64,000 bases of DNA from Stutzerimonas sp. S1 (lineage in GTDB: Bacteria > Pseudomonadota > Gammaproteobacteria > Pseudomonadales > Pseudomonadaceae): assembly GCF_025966695.1 (NCBI RefSeq), contig NZ_JAOEIY010000002.1, positions 186,001 to 250,000 on the forward strand, read 5' to 3'. The notes beneath the pieces are model-generated. The model was not told the origin of the DNA and searched no databases. It saw only the letters and a program-made list of their open reading frames with translations. The translations under genes were made by a program, and so were the position numbers. This document shows, piece after piece, positions 28,779 to 38,257 of this stretch (position 1 is the stretch's first letter; the number at the start of each line of letters is the position of its first letter).

Positions 28779-28800
28779 CAATTGAAACAGAATCTTGCGG
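28779..28800 (+). repeat. attR core, 22-bp direct repeat
   Basis: Identical to 22172-22193. It marks the boundary between element DNA (left) and the displaced host tesA 3' end (right). The integrase reading frame begins just inside it. Confidence 0.95.
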
Positions 28801-29096
28801 CGATGGTTGAACGGTCGCAGGAAGCTGGCGCCAAGGTGCTGCTGTTGGGAATGCGCCTGCCGCCGAACTACGGCCGACGCTACACCGAGGCGTTCGCCGA
28901 GGTGTTCAGCGAGGTAGCCCAGGAGCAGCAGATCGCCTTGGTTCCCTTTCTGCTCGAAGGCATTGGTGGCGTAGCTTCGATGATGCAGCGTGACGGCATC
29001 CATCCGACCGCCGAAGCTCAGGCGCAGCTGCTGCGCAATGTCTGGCCGTCACTGCAACCGTTGCTCCTGCCGGACGCGCGAACGAGCTCGCGCTGA
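28801..29096 (+). pseudogene. Displaced native 3' end of tesA
   Basis: About 98 codons continuing the TesA frame from the attR core: AMVERSQEAGAKVLLLGMRL, through DGIHPTAEAQ, to a stop at 29094-29096. It has no start or promoter of its own and is the orphaned host C-terminus. Fused to bases 21857-22193 it restores a 210-residue TesA in frame, which confirms the integration model. It keeps the catalytic Asp-His block, and its sequence differs at roughly a third of positions from the element-borne tail. Confidence 0.93.
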
Positions 29097-29207
29097 GCAG
29101 ACGCATGGTGCGTTTGCGCCGTTACACTTGATGCGTTTCGCGCCGTCCCAGCCCTTGCTTTGGGGCGAGCGCGAAGCTACTGTCGCGCCCTCGAACGGGA
29201 GCACTCG

Positions 29208-29489
29208 ATGCCGCGCTCAGCCAAGACTCTTTATGCCTATCGACTCATCGTGCCAGACGAACAGTTCGATCTGTTCGCCTGCCGCGAGAATCGTCTGCAT
29301 CTGGCGCTGCGTCAGCTGGAATTGAACGGTCATGCAGATCGCACATTGTGTGGCGGCCTCCTTCCGGCGCAGCCGCGCTGGCAGGATCTGCAGCGCGCGA
29401 CGTTGAAGGACCGGCGTCTGTGCCCATCCTGCCTGCAGCTGCTAGAGTCGCGCCGCAAGGGCCTTCCGTCCGCTGCAAGCGTCTGGTAG
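29208..29489 (+). CDS. Small cysteine-containing hypothetical protein
   Basis: A 93-residue basic protein: MPRSAKTLYAYRLIVPDEQF, then LFACRENRLHLALRQLELNG, TLCGGLLP and LCPSCLQLLE. The Cys at ACREN, LCGG and CPSC could bind a metal ion. GGGAG precedes the ATG at 29208. It lies between the tesA remnant and the L,D-transpeptidase. I do not recognise a family; the codon use is host-like. Confidence 0.6.
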   Translation: MPRSAKTLYAYRLIVPDEQFDLFACRENRLHLALRQLELNGHADRTLCGGLLPAQPRWQDLQRATLKDRRLCPSCLQLLESRRKGLPSAASVW

Positions 29490-29556
29490 GCCCCGGTTTC
29501 GCTGGCTTCGAGTACAATCTCCGATGATTTTGATCAACCACCCAAGGGTTCCCCGA

Positions 29557-30522
29557 ATGCTTTCGCGCGCGTCTGTTGTCGCCTCCTGTTTGTCTATCGC
29601 AGCTCTGCTGGCGGCTGGCCAGAGCGCCGCGCTGGAGTTGCCTCTGCCTCCCGAGGGTGAAGATGTCGTCGGGCAGATTCAGGTTATCAAGGCGAAATAC
29701 GAGGACACCTTTGCGGCGATCGGCGAGACCAACGACCTTGGCTATCTCGAACTGGTGGCGGCCAACCCGGGCGTTGACCCTTGGCTGCCTGGCGAGGGGA
29801 CGGACATCATCCTGCCGACGCGCTTCATCCTGCCTCCGGGGCCGCGCGAGGGTATCGTCATCAACATCGCCGAGTACCGCTTGTACTACTACCCGGAAGG
29901 CAAGAATGTCGTGCACACCTTCCCGCTCGGAATTGGCCGCGAAGGCTGGGGCTCCCCAGTTGGCAACACCCGTATTTCAGCCATGACCAGCAACCCGGCC
30001 TGGTATCCACCCAAGTCGATCCGTGAGGAGCATGCGGCGGACGGTGATCCGCTGCCCACGGTGGTGCCGCCAGGACCGGACAATCCGTTGGGGCCGTTCA
30101 AGTTGAGTCTTGCGATGCCTGGCTACCTGATCCACGGTTCGAACAAGAAGTTTGGTATCGGTATGCGTGTCAGTCACGGGTGCTTCCGCATGCTCAACAA
30201 TAACGTTCTCGAACTGTCCCGGATGGTCAAGGTGGGAACGCCGGTGCGGATCATCGACGAGCCGTACAAGTTCGGTGTGAGCGATGGCAAGGTCTATCTG
30301 GAGGCACATGCCCCGCTGGAGGGCGAGGACAAGAAGCTGACGCTGATGGACAAGCATGCGGTGGTGATTAACACGCTACTCAAGCGTGATGAAGGGGCGG
30401 ATACCCTGCATCTCGACTGGGAGATGATTCGCGAAGTCGTTGCTGGCGAAGACGGCCTGCCGATCGAAATCGCTGACCAACAGTCGGTGTCGGTCGCCAG
30501 TCATGAAGAGCAAGTGTTCTGA
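29557..30522 (+). CDS. L,D-transpeptidase (YkuD family)
   Basis: A 321-residue periplasmic enzyme that makes 3-3 peptidoglycan cross-links or attaches Lpp-type lipoproteins to peptidoglycan. It has a signal peptide (MLSRASVVASCLSIAALLAA), a LysM-like segment (GYLELVAANPGVDPWLPG) and the YkuD domain with active-site motif HG(x)nSHGCFRM: His in YLIHGSNKK and Cys in SHGCFRM. A TACAAT at 29513-29518 would put transcription start next to the upstream ATG at 29524, which favours 29557. The next gene, oprI, encodes a Lpp-like substrate, so a role in anchoring it is plausible. Confidence 0.92.
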   Translation: MLSRASVVASCLSIAALLAAGQSAALELPLPPEGEDVVGQIQVIKAKYEDTFAAIGETNDLGYLELVAANPGVDPWLPGEGTDIILPTRFILPPGPREGIVINIAEYRLYYYPEGKNVVHTFPLGIGREGWGSPVGNTRISAMTSNPAWYPPKSIREEHAADGDPLPTVVPPGPDNPLGPFKLSLAMPGYLIHGSNKKFGIGMRVSHGCFRMLNNNVLELSRMVKVGTPVRIIDEPYKFGVSDGKVYLEAHAPLEGEDKKLTLMDKHAVVINTLLKRDEGADTLHLDWEMIREVVAGEDGLPIEIADQQSVSVASHEEQVF

Positions 30523-30566
30523 ACTATCAGCCCCGTCGACTTTGTCGATGGGGTTATCGCAGCAAT

Positions 30567-30597
30567 AAAAAAGCCGACCTCTGAGGTCGGCTTTTTT
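30567..30597. terminator. Bidirectional terminator between L,D-transpeptidase and oprI
   Basis: AAAAAAGCCGACCT, a 3-nt loop, and the exact complement ending TTTTTT. The A and T tracts on both sides let it serve both convergent genes. Confidence 0.95.
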
Positions 30598-30609
30598 GAA
30601 GTGTGAAGC

Positions 30610-30864
30610 TTACTTGCGGCTGGCGCGATCCAGCATACGCAGAGCGCGCTCGTTAGCTTCGTCAGCAGTCTGCTGGGCCTTCTGAGCAGCAGCCAGAGCC
30701 TCGTCAGCCTTGCTGTAGGCTTCGTCGGCACGAGCCTGGGCGCGGGCAGCAGCGTCTTCGGTAGCAGTCAGACGAGCTTCGCTTTCTTTGGTCATGCTGT
30801 TGCTGCAACCGGTAGCCAGAACTGCGGCCAGAGCCAGAGCAGAGAATTTCAGAACGTTGTTCAT
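30610..30864 (-). CDS. oprI: Major outer membrane lipoprotein I (Lpp-like)
   Basis: An 84-residue abundant lipoprotein that ties the outer membrane to peptidoglycan. The lipobox LATGC gives a lipidated Cys20. An Ala-rich heptad-repeat helix follows ([20 protein letters not shown]) and the C-terminal Lys in ASRK is the peptidoglycan attachment residue. The length is that of Pseudomonas OprI. AAGGGGA precedes the ATG at 30864, and a promoter-like pair lies at 30926-30953. Confidence 0.96.
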   Translation of the reverse strand: MNNVLKFSALALAAVLATGCSNSMTKESEARLTATEDAAARAQARADEAYSKADEALAAAQKAQQTADEANERALRMLDRASRK

Positions 30865-31287
30865 CGTGTTCCCCTTAAGGTGGAAATCCATAAAGCAACT
30901 TCCGTTATGGAAAGTTTGCGCGCACATACTACCTATAACTTCGGTTAAGTAAACTGAGCCGACGGGTTGCATGGATGTTTTTTTGGAAATCCATCGTCTC
31001 ATCGACTCAGCTGCCCGTAAGTTGGATAAAAAGCATCCAATGTCGGGTCTGTTAACCTGCCGAAAGTGTAGTAAACACTTCTGCATTTTGCAGATTGCTC
31101 TCTACCTGATGAGTTCCCTGGCACCCGTGCTTCATTGTCAGATTTGCCGGGAGGCTGGTCGAAACCCGTGGAACCGGGTAGAAAAGGGATCCGGTTTTCT
31201 ACCGGCGCAGATGGGTATCCGGTCAAGGCCACTCATATGGCCCGGTGAAAGAATAAAAAGACAGGTTGATCCTGCTGAGGAGTCGAA
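30865..31287. other. 423-bp intergenic region between oprI and the GNAT gene
   Basis: Besides the oprI promoter it holds two stem-loops: AAGTGT/ACACTT (31064-31080) and an 11-bp stem CCGG(G)TAGAAAA / TTTTCTACCGG (31174-31205). No supported coding frame. The second stem-loop could be part of a small RNA or a leader of the GNAT gene. Confidence 0.5.
30926..30953 (-). promoter_or_regulatory. Candidate sigma-70 promoter of oprI
   Basis: Leftward TTTACT (-35), 16-bp spacer, TAGTAT (-10), about 60 bp before the oprI ATG. Four of six and four of six consensus matches with near-ideal spacing suit a highly expressed gene. Confidence 0.5.
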
Positions 31288-31581
31288 ATGAGCGACAAAC
31301 TTCCTGTTCACCATGATCGCAGCGGGCACCGATTCGAAGTCACTGTAGACGGTCACTGCGCTTATCTGGCCTACATGGACCTGGGTAAGCAAACGCTTGA
31401 TATTTACCGTACCTTCGTTCCGGATGCGCTGCGTGGCCGTGGCATTGCGGCAGTGCTGGCCCAGCATGCGCTGGATTTCGCCGAGCAGGAGGGTTACGCC
31501 GTCATCCCCTCATGCTCGTATGTCGAGTGGTACATCGAACGCAAAAGCCAGCAAGCAGAGCAGCCTGATGGTCGGGAATAA
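31288..31581 (+). CDS. Small GNAT-family N-acetyltransferase-like protein
   Basis: A 97-residue protein of the minimal GNAT group (NATD1/YjdJ, COG2388). It has strands up to LDIYRTFVPDALRGRG, with RGRGIA as the acetyl-CoA pyrophosphate loop (Q/RxxGxG/A), then a helix (AQHALDFAEQEG) and VIPSCSYV. The acceptor is unknown. TGAGGAG precedes the ATG. It is monocistronic and ends at a bidirectional terminator. Confidence 0.85.
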   Translation: MSDKLPVHHDRSGHRFEVTVDGHCAYLAYMDLGKQTLDIYRTFVPDALRGRGIAAVLAQHALDFAEQEGYAVIPSCSYVEWYIERKSQQAEQPDGRE

Positions 31582-31606
31582 AAAACGCCGGCAGGCCGGC
31601 GTTTTT
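31581..31606. terminator. Bidirectional terminator between GNAT and DAHP synthase genes
   Basis: AAAAACGCCGGC, AG loop, GCCGGCGTTTTT, serving the two convergent genes. Confidence 0.95.
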
Positions 31607-31622
31607 TCGTCGAGCAGGTGCG

Positions 31623-32699
31623 TCAGCTGCGCTGCCGTTTCGGCAGTACATCGCGTAGCTTGGCGTGCATGCTGAGCACCGCTTTCTCGGTAGTGTCCCA
31701 ATCGATACAGGCATCAGTGATCGAAACACCGTACTTGAGTTCCGACAAGTCCTTGGGAATCGACTGATTGCCCCAGCCTAGGTGGCTTTCCACCATCAGG
31801 CCTACGATCGAATCGTTGCCCTCCAGAATCTGGTTGGCGACGTTGTCCATGACCAGCGGTTGCAAGGCCGGATCTTTGTTCGAGTTGGCATGGCTGCAAT
31901 CGATCATGATGTTCGGGCGGATGTTGGCTTTGCGCAGTTCCTGCTCGCAGACCGCAACGCTGACCGAGTCGTAGTTGGGCTTGCCGTTACCGCCACGCAG
32001 TACCACGTGGCCGTAATTGTTGCCCTTGGTGGTTACGATAGAAACGCCGCCTGCCTGATTGATGCCAAGGAAGCGGTGCGGGCTCGATACGGACTGCAGC
32101 GCGTTGATCGCTACCGTCAGGCTGCCGTCGGTACCATTCTTGAAGCCAACTGCGGACGACAGGCCGGATGCCATCTCGCGGTGAGTCTGCGACTCGGTGG
32201 TACGCGCTCCGATCGCCGACCAGCTGATTAGGTCCTGCAGATATTGCGGAGAAATCGGATCCAGCGCCTCGGTGGCGGTCGGCAAGCCCATTTCCGCGAG
32301 GTCGAGCAGTAGCTTGCGGCCGATGTGCAGACCGTCCTGAATCTTGAACGAGTCATCCATGTACGGATCGTTGATCAGACCCTTCCAGCCGACTGTTGTG
32401 CGCGGTTTCTCGAAGTACACCCGCATGATCAGGAACAGGCTGTCGGATACCTTCTCGGCCAGTACCTTGAGACGCTCGGCATACTCGTGCGCGGCCTTGA
32501 GGTCGTGGATCGAGCAGGGGCCAATGACCAGGAACAGGCGGTGGTCCTTGCCATCGAGAATGTCGCGCACGACCTGGCGTCCGTGCGAGACGGTATGCAA
32601 TGCCGAGTCGGTCAGGGGAAGCTCGCGCTTGAGTTGTTCCGGAGTGATCAGGGTAACGTTGGAGGCAACGTTAATGTCGTCGATGGGTAAATCAGCCAT
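31623..32699 (-). CDS. 3-deoxy-7-phosphoheptulonate synthase (class I, AroFGH type)
   Basis: A 358-residue enzyme that condenses PEP and erythrose 4-phosphate to DAHP, the first step of the shikimate pathway. The family segments VIGPCSIHD, RVYFEKPRTTVGWKG, TTESQTHREMASGLS and DCSHANSNKD hold substrate and metal ligands. It is a class I enzyme of the feedback-regulated AroF/G/H group; which amino acid inhibits it cannot be told by eye, so no isozyme symbol is given. In remembered P. aeruginosa order a DAHP synthase also lies near cysB. Confidence 0.93.
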   Translation of the reverse strand: MADLPIDDINVASNVTLITPEQLKRELPLTDSALHTVSHGRQVVRDILDGKDHRLFLVIGPCSIHDLKAAHEYAERLKVLAEKVSDSLFLIMRVYFEKPRTTVGWKGLINDPYMDDSFKIQDGLHIGRKLLLDLAEMGLPTATEALDPISPQYLQDLISWSAIGARTTESQTHREMASGLSSAVGFKNGTDGSLTVAINALQSVSSPHRFLGINQAGGVSIVTTKGNNYGHVVLRGGNGKPNYDSVSVAVCEQELRKANIRPNIMIDCSHANSNKDPALQPLVMDNVANQILEGNDSIVGLMVESHLGWGNQSIPKDLSELKYGVSITDACIDWDTTEKAVLSMHAKLRDVLPKRQRS

Positions 32700-32966
32700 G
32701 TGTTACTCGTAAGGTCTCGGGTGCCGCCCGCCAGCCATCCCGGTGCGGCGGAGCAGGGCAAGGGGCGCAGCGGGGGAGACGGAACCTTATCGCTAAATGA
32801 GCAGACTCGACAATTAGATTCATTGATCGCGACGCCAGCGAGGCTGCGCGTCAGACCGGCGCTGCTGGTTCACGTGGTGAGCTCGCTGTGCCGGGGCGGC
32901 GCTGGCTGCTATCGTGCCGGGACTGGCTGCTTCGAGCTGCCACTGTTTATCGATCTGGAGTCTTCG

Positions 32967-33929
32967 ATGTCTGAACAGCGCATACGTATTGGAATCATCG
33001 GTACCGGTGCCATTGGTGGCTATTACGGCATGATGCTGGCTCGCTCCGGCCATGACGTGCACTTTCTGCTGCGTAGCGAATACGCGCCCGTGCTCGAGCG
33101 TGGCCTGCGGGTCAACAGTGCTGTGCACGGTGTGCTGCAGCTTGATAACGTGCAGGCCTATCGCAATGCTGCAGAGATGCCTGCCTGCGACTGGTTGTTC
33201 GTCGCCGCCAAGAGCACCAACAACGAAGATCTGGCGCCGTTGATCGTGGAAGCAGCGGCCCCGGGGGCGAAAGTCGTGCTGTTGCAGAATGGCCTGGCCA
33301 TCGAGGATGGATTGCGTCCGCTGTTGCCAGAAGGGCTACATCTGCTGGGCGGGCTGTGCGCCATCTACGCACATCGCAGTGCACCCGGTGTGGTTGAGCA
33401 TCAGGCCCTGGGCCACATCAATCTCGGCTATCACTCCGGCCCGGCGACGAATGACGAGGCGCGGCAAGCCGTTCTCAACGAAGGTGTTGCGCTACTCAAG
33501 GAAGCCGGCGTGAACTCGGTCGCCATGCCTAGTGTGGAGCAGGCGCGCTGGATGAAACTGGTCTGGAATGTGCCTTTCAACGGCCTCTCTGTGTTGCTGA
33601 ATGCCGGCACCGAGGCACTGCTTGGCGATCCCGATGCTCGAGAGCTAATCCGATCAATTATGGATGAGGTGTGTGCTGCGGCTGCAGCGTGCGGGTTTGC
33701 GCTACCGGCCGGGCTGGGCGACAAGCTGTTGGAGGGCACCGCGCAGCTGCCTGACTATCTGCCGAGCATGTATCACGATCATGCGCATCAGCGGCCGATG
33801 GAGCTGGCCGCCATCTACGCAGCGCCGCTCGCCGCGGCCGAGCAAGCGGGCTGCCGGATGCCGCGAACAGAGGCTCTGTATCGCGCGCTGCGCTTCATCG
33901 GCGCTCGCCATGCGACACAAAGCCGCTGA
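32967..33929 (+). CDS. Putative 2-dehydropantoate 2-reductase
   Basis: A 320-residue NADPH-dependent reductase of the PanE/ApbA family. The Rossmann loop IGIIGTGAIGGYYG is at the N-terminus, with catalytic Lys in VAAKSTNN or KLVWNVPFN and the family segment WMKLVWNVPFNGLS. PanE reduces ketopantoate for pantothenate synthesis; many Pseudomonas paralogues act on other ketoacids, so the substrate is unproven. ATG 32967 lacks a strong ribosome site (GGAG 9 bases upstream). Confidence 0.85.
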   Translation: MSEQRIRIGIIGTGAIGGYYGMMLARSGHDVHFLLRSEYAPVLERGLRVNSAVHGVLQLDNVQAYRNAAEMPACDWLFVAAKSTNNEDLAPLIVEAAAPGAKVVLLQNGLAIEDGLRPLLPEGLHLLGGLCAIYAHRSAPGVVEHQALGHINLGYHSGPATNDEARQAVLNEGVALLKEAGVNSVAMPSVEQARWMKLVWNVPFNGLSVLLNAGTEALLGDPDARELIRSIMDEVCAAAAACGFALPAGLGDKLLEGTAQLPDYLPSMYHDHAHQRPMELAAIYAAPLAAAEQAGCRMPRTEALYRALRFIGARHATQSR

Positions 33930-34194
33930 GCCTACGGCGGGCCGCGCTTACGCGTAACGCGTCGTGAGCAGTAGGTCATTTGTCGTCGCAGGTGCGTAAG
34001 CGTGCGAAAGGCGCCTACGCCGGCCCGTCTCCGTGGATTGTGGCTGCTAAGCTCAAGCGAAGCCGTGCTCTTTCCTGGTCTATCCGGGACGAAGGTTGCG
34101 CAGTAAAACCTGATCAGACGATCTATGCTGCAGCTTGTATCATTCATCAGGTTATAAGCATGGCGACATGTTTAGCGGCGTCATTGCCTTTTGA

Positions 34195-35178
<984 letters not shown>

Positions 35179-35234
35179 ACATGGTTGCGTGGGCTGGTGC
35201 TGAGGAGCCAGGCCGAAGCCCAACCCGAGATCGC

Positions 35235-35254
35235 GGCGAGCTCTTTGGCTCGCC
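35235..35254. terminator. Hairpin between convergent cysB and cysH
   Basis: GGCGAGC and its exact complement with a 6-nt loop lie between the two stops. There is no strong U tract, so termination efficiency is uncertain. Confidence 0.5.
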
Positions 35255-35278
35255 ATGGTTCCTATAGGGCGGCTGGTT

Positions 35279-36013
35279 TCAGCTTTTTGCGATCAGATTG
35301 CCGGCGTGTAGCCCGCATTCTTTATGCGTTGCTTCTTCCCACCACCAGCGGCCCTCGCGCTCATGCTGGTTTGGCAGAACCGGTCGGGTGCAAGGCTCGC
35401 AGCCGATGCTGATGAAGCCGCGCTCATGCAGGCTGTTGTAGGGCACCTCGAGCATGCGGATGTAGCCCCAGACTTCCTCGCTGGTCATCTGTGCGAGTGG
35501 ATTGAACTTGTACAAGCTGTTTTCTGCGGTCGAGAACGCGCTGTCGAGTTCCAATACCGCGACCTGGCTGCGAGTGCCAGGGCTCTGGTCGCGGCGCTGC
35601 CCGGTGGCCCAGGCGCGAACGCCGGCGAGCTTGCGCCGCAGCGGCTCGATCTTGCGGATGCCACAGCACTCGCCATGGCCATCGCGATAGAAGCTGAACA
35701 AACCTTTCTCTTTGACCAGCGGCTGCAGCAGCGCTGGATCCGGTGTCATGATTTCGATGGCAATGCCGTAGTGATCACGTACCTGTTCGATGAAACGGTA
35801 GGTTTCGCTGTGCAACCGACCGGTGTCGAGAGTGAATACCTTGACGCTCTTGTTCAGCTTCCAGGCCATGTCCAGCAGCACTACGTCCTCAGCGCCACTG
35901 AAGGAGATCCACAGGTCATCGCCGAAAAGATCGAAGGCGAGCTTGAGAATGTCTTGCGGTGATTTACCGGCGTAGGCGGCGGCCAGTGCGGCGACGTCGA
36001 TAGATGGGCTCAT
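35279..36013 (-). CDS. cysH: Phosphoadenosine/adenosine phosphosulfate reductase
   Basis: A 244-residue enzyme of assimilatory sulfate reduction. The nucleotide loop SFSGAEDVV and [11 protein letters not shown] are present. Cysteines in ECCGIRK and GCEPC are the four ligands of a 4Fe-4S cluster, so it is the APS-reducing type found in Pseudomonas, not the cluster-free PAPS type. The C-terminal catalytic Cys is in KECGLH. Product sulfite feeds cysteine synthesis. Confidence 0.95.
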   Translation of the reverse strand: MSPSIDVAALAAAYAGKSPQDILKLAFDLFGDDLWISFSGAEDVVLLDMAWKLNKSVKVFTLDTGRLHSETYRFIEQVRDHYGIAIEIMTPDPALLQPLVKEKGLFSFYRDGHGECCGIRKIEPLRRKLAGVRAWATGQRRDQSPGTRSQVAVLELDSAFSTAENSLYKFNPLAQMTSEEVWGYIRMLEVPYNSLHERGFISIGCEPCTRPVLPNQHEREGRWWWEEATHKECGLHAGNLIAKS

Positions 36014-36196
36014 CGGGCGGCTTCCTTATGATCGGCGCTGGGCGCTCTGTGGCGGCGGATGGTAGCAAACGCTTTTTATGTCGCTAAATAACCTTTGCGC
36101 TCAGGTATCGAGTATTTCAGGTATAAGCGCCGCGTTGCTTCGCCACCGCGTTGCCGATAGAGTGCCGCCTTTCATTTTCTGTATGAGGAGTGGCCC

Positions 36197-36814
36197 GTGG
36201 AAATAGCCTGTCTCGACCTGGAAGGCGTACTGGTTCCGGAAATCTGGATCGCCTTTGCCGAGGCCACTGGAATCGAGTCGCTGCGGGCGACCACGCGGGA
36301 CATTCCCGACTACGACGTGCTGATGAAGCAGCGTCTGCGCATCCTCGACGAGCACGGCCTGAAGCTGTCGGATATCCAGCAGGTGATCGCTACGCTCAAG
36401 CCGCTGGAGGGCGCGGTGGAGTTCGTCGACTGGCTGCGCGAACGCTTCCAGGTCGTGATCCTCTCGGACACCTTCTACGAGTTCTCCCAGCCGTTGATGC
36501 GTCAGCTGGGCTTTCCGACGCTGCTGTGCCATCGCCTGATCACCGACGACACGGATCGTGTGGTGGACTATCAGCTGCGGCAGAAGGATCCGAAGCGCCA
36601 GTCGGTCATCGCGCTGAAGAGCCTGTACTACCGTGTAATCGCGGCAGGTGACTCCTACAACGACACCACCATGCTCAGTGAAGCGCACGCCGGCATCCTG
36701 TTCCATGCGCCGAACAACGTGATTGCAGAGTTCCCGCAGTTCCCGGCGGTGCACACCTATGACGATCTGAAGCAGGAATTCCTCAAGGCCTCTTCGCGCA
36801 AGCTCGCACTGTAA
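36197..36814 (+). CDS. thrH: Phosphoserine phosphatase / homoserine kinase ThrH
   Basis: A 205-residue HAD hydrolase of the SerB-like group. The nucleophile segment is CLDLEGVLVP (DxExV variant of DxDxT typical of ThrH); motif II is ILSDTFYEF and motif III/IV GDSYNDTTML. P. aeruginosa ThrH moves phosphate from phosphoserine to homoserine, linking serine and threonine synthesis. The start is GTG at 36197 with TGAGGAG upstream. It follows cysH divergently and converges on pabB. Confidence 0.93.
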   Translation: MEIACLDLEGVLVPEIWIAFAEATGIESLRATTRDIPDYDVLMKQRLRILDEHGLKLSDIQQVIATLKPLEGAVEFVDWLRERFQVVILSDTFYEFSQPLMRQLGFPTLLCHRLITDDTDRVVDYQLRQKDPKRQSVIALKSLYYRVIAAGDSYNDTTMLSEAHAGILFHAPNNVIAEFPQFPAVHTYDDLKQEFLKASSRKLAL

Positions 36815-36824
36815 CTGGCCTGAT

Positions 36825-36851
36825 GGCGTAGCGTGCGCTGGCGCGCTATGC
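36825..36851. terminator. Hairpin between convergent thrH and pabB
   Basis: GGCGTAGCGTGCG pairs with CGCGCTATGCC apart from one mismatch and wobble. It has only a weak T tract (TCTTAG), so it is a weak terminator candidate. Confidence 0.4.
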
Positions 36852-36854
36852 CTC

Positions 36855-38213
36855 TTAGCCCAGGCTTTCGAGCGTCTCCAGCAGCACTTTCACCTTGTCG
36901 ATCGACTCTTGGTACTCCGCCGTCCAGCGCGAGTCGGCAACGATGCCGCCACCACCCCAGCAGCTGACCTGTCCGTTACGTAGCAGCAGGGTGCGGATTG
37001 CGATTGAGCTGTCCATCTCGCCGCGCACGTCCACATACAGCAGCGAGCCACAGTAGATGGCACGGCAGGTTGGTTCCAGTTCGTCGATGATCTGCATTGC
37101 GCGGATCTTCGGCGCGCCAGTGATCGATCCTCCTGGGAAACTGCCAGCGAGCAGATCGAATGCGTCCTTGCCGGCCGCCAGCGTGCCACGCACGCAGCTG
37201 ACCAGGTGATGCACGTTGGGATAGCTTTCCAGCGCGAACAGTTCCGGTACATGCACGCTGCCGGTCTCGCAGCTGCGACCGAGGTCGTTGCGCAGCAGGT
37301 CGACAATCATCAGATTTTCCGCACGGTCCTTTTCGCTGGCGAGCAGCTCCTCGGCCAGTGCTCGGTCCTGCGCGGGATCCGGCAGGCGGCGTCGCGTGCC
37401 CTTGATCGGCCGGGTTTCCACTGTGCCTTGGCTCAGGCGCAGAAAGCGCTCTGGCGAGAGGCTGGCAATGGCACCGTCGTCGAGTGTAAGGAAGCCGGCG
37501 AAGGGCGTCGGGCAGGCGGCACGTAGCGCGCGATAGGCAGTCCAGGGATCGCCCTGATAACCGGTGCGGAAACGCTGCGCGAAGTTCACCTGATAGCAAT
37601 CGCCGGCCTGGATGTAATGCTGGATGCGTTCGAACGCGCAGCGATAGCGCTCGGCATCGAGATCAGCAGTGAACGCCGATTGCAGCGTGAACGGCATCTG
37701 GTTTGCCGGTTCAGCCGCTTGCTGGAACAGGTTCACCAATCGTTCGCGTTCGGCACGCGCGAGCGACGGATGGAAGACCAGCTGAGTGGTGCATTGCTGG
37801 TGATCGCTAATCAATGCCCAGGCGTACAGCCCGAAACGTGCATCAGGCAGTGCAAGGTCGTCCACTGCGGCGTGCGGCAGATTCTCCAGGCGCTTGCCGA
37901 AGTCATACGCGAGCATGCCGATCAGTCCGCCGAGAAATGGCAGGTCGTGCCCCTCTGGCGCTTCGGCGGGGCCGAGCGCGGCCAGGGCCTTTCGCAGGCG
38001 CTGGAAGAAAGCACTCGCCGATTCGTCTGTTTCGGTCGTCAGCATCGTCGACGGCCAGGCGCTGAGGATGTCATACCGGCCACGCTGCGCGACCGGCCGG
38101 CCGGAATCCAGCAGGACCGCACCGGGCGCGCAGCGGATGCGCTCGAACCAGAGGCTGGGGTCAGGCTGATAGGGGAGTGGCTGAAGCGTGCAGGTCGGCA
38201 TGGGCGTCGTCAT
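36855..38213 (-). CDS. pabB: Aminodeoxychorismate synthase component I
   Basis: A 452-residue chorismate-binding enzyme that with PabA converts chorismate and glutamine to 4-amino-4-deoxychorismate for folate. The catalytic core is complete: SLSPERFL, ETRPIKGTRRR (Lys-containing), VDLLRNDLGR, GSFPGGSITGAPK and WGGGGIVADS. The PIKG motif and the length favour PabB over TrpE. ATG 38213 is the start consistent with the family; a longer frame to 38513 has no family sequence. Confidence 0.9.
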   Translation of the reverse strand: MTTPMPTCTLQPLPYQPDPSLWFERIRCAPGAVLLDSGRPVAQRGRYDILSAWPSTMLTTETDESASAFFQRLRKALAALGPAEAPEGHDLPFLGGLIGMLAYDFGKRLENLPHAAVDDLALPDARFGLYAWALISDHQQCTTQLVFHPSLARAERERLVNLFQQAAEPANQMPFTLQSAFTADLDAERYRCAFERIQHYIQAGDCYQVNFAQRFRTGYQGDPWTAYRALRAACPTPFAGFLTLDDGAIASLSPERFLRLSQGTVETRPIKGTRRRLPDPAQDRALAEELLASEKDRAENLMIVDLLRNDLGRSCETGSVHVPELFALESYPNVHHLVSCVRGTLAAGKDAFDLLAGSFPGGSITGAPKIRAMQIIDELEPTCRAIYCGSLLYVDVRGEMDSSIAIRTLLLRNGQVSCWGGGGIVADSRWTAEYQESIDKVKVLLETLESLG

Positions 38214-38257
38214 TGGCGAGTGGCCGACCTTGCGGCCGGCCACTCGGTGCGGGGCAG

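Larger units (their letters stand above)
22172..28800. mobile_element. 6.6-kb integrative element in tesA (candidate satellite of a T7-like phage)
   Basis: The element spans 6,607 bp (one core plus interior). It has a tyrosine integrase at the attR end, a replacement tesA 3' end at the attL end, a leftward operon of KilA-N-like protein, 97-aa protein, coiled-coil protein, capsid-like protein and 43-aa membrane peptide, and one rightward gene. Two phage-type promoters drive the leftward operon. Base composition is visibly less GC-rich than the host flanks. No RNA polymerase, replication, terminase, portal or tail gene is present, so it cannot be a complete phage. Satellite status is inference; a decayed T7-like prophage is the main alternative. 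Confidence 0.85.

Noticed and set aside
30971..31291. 106-codon rightward frame before the GNAT gene
   Set aside because: No ribosome site or conserved features; it overlaps the GNAT start and passes through both stem-loops.
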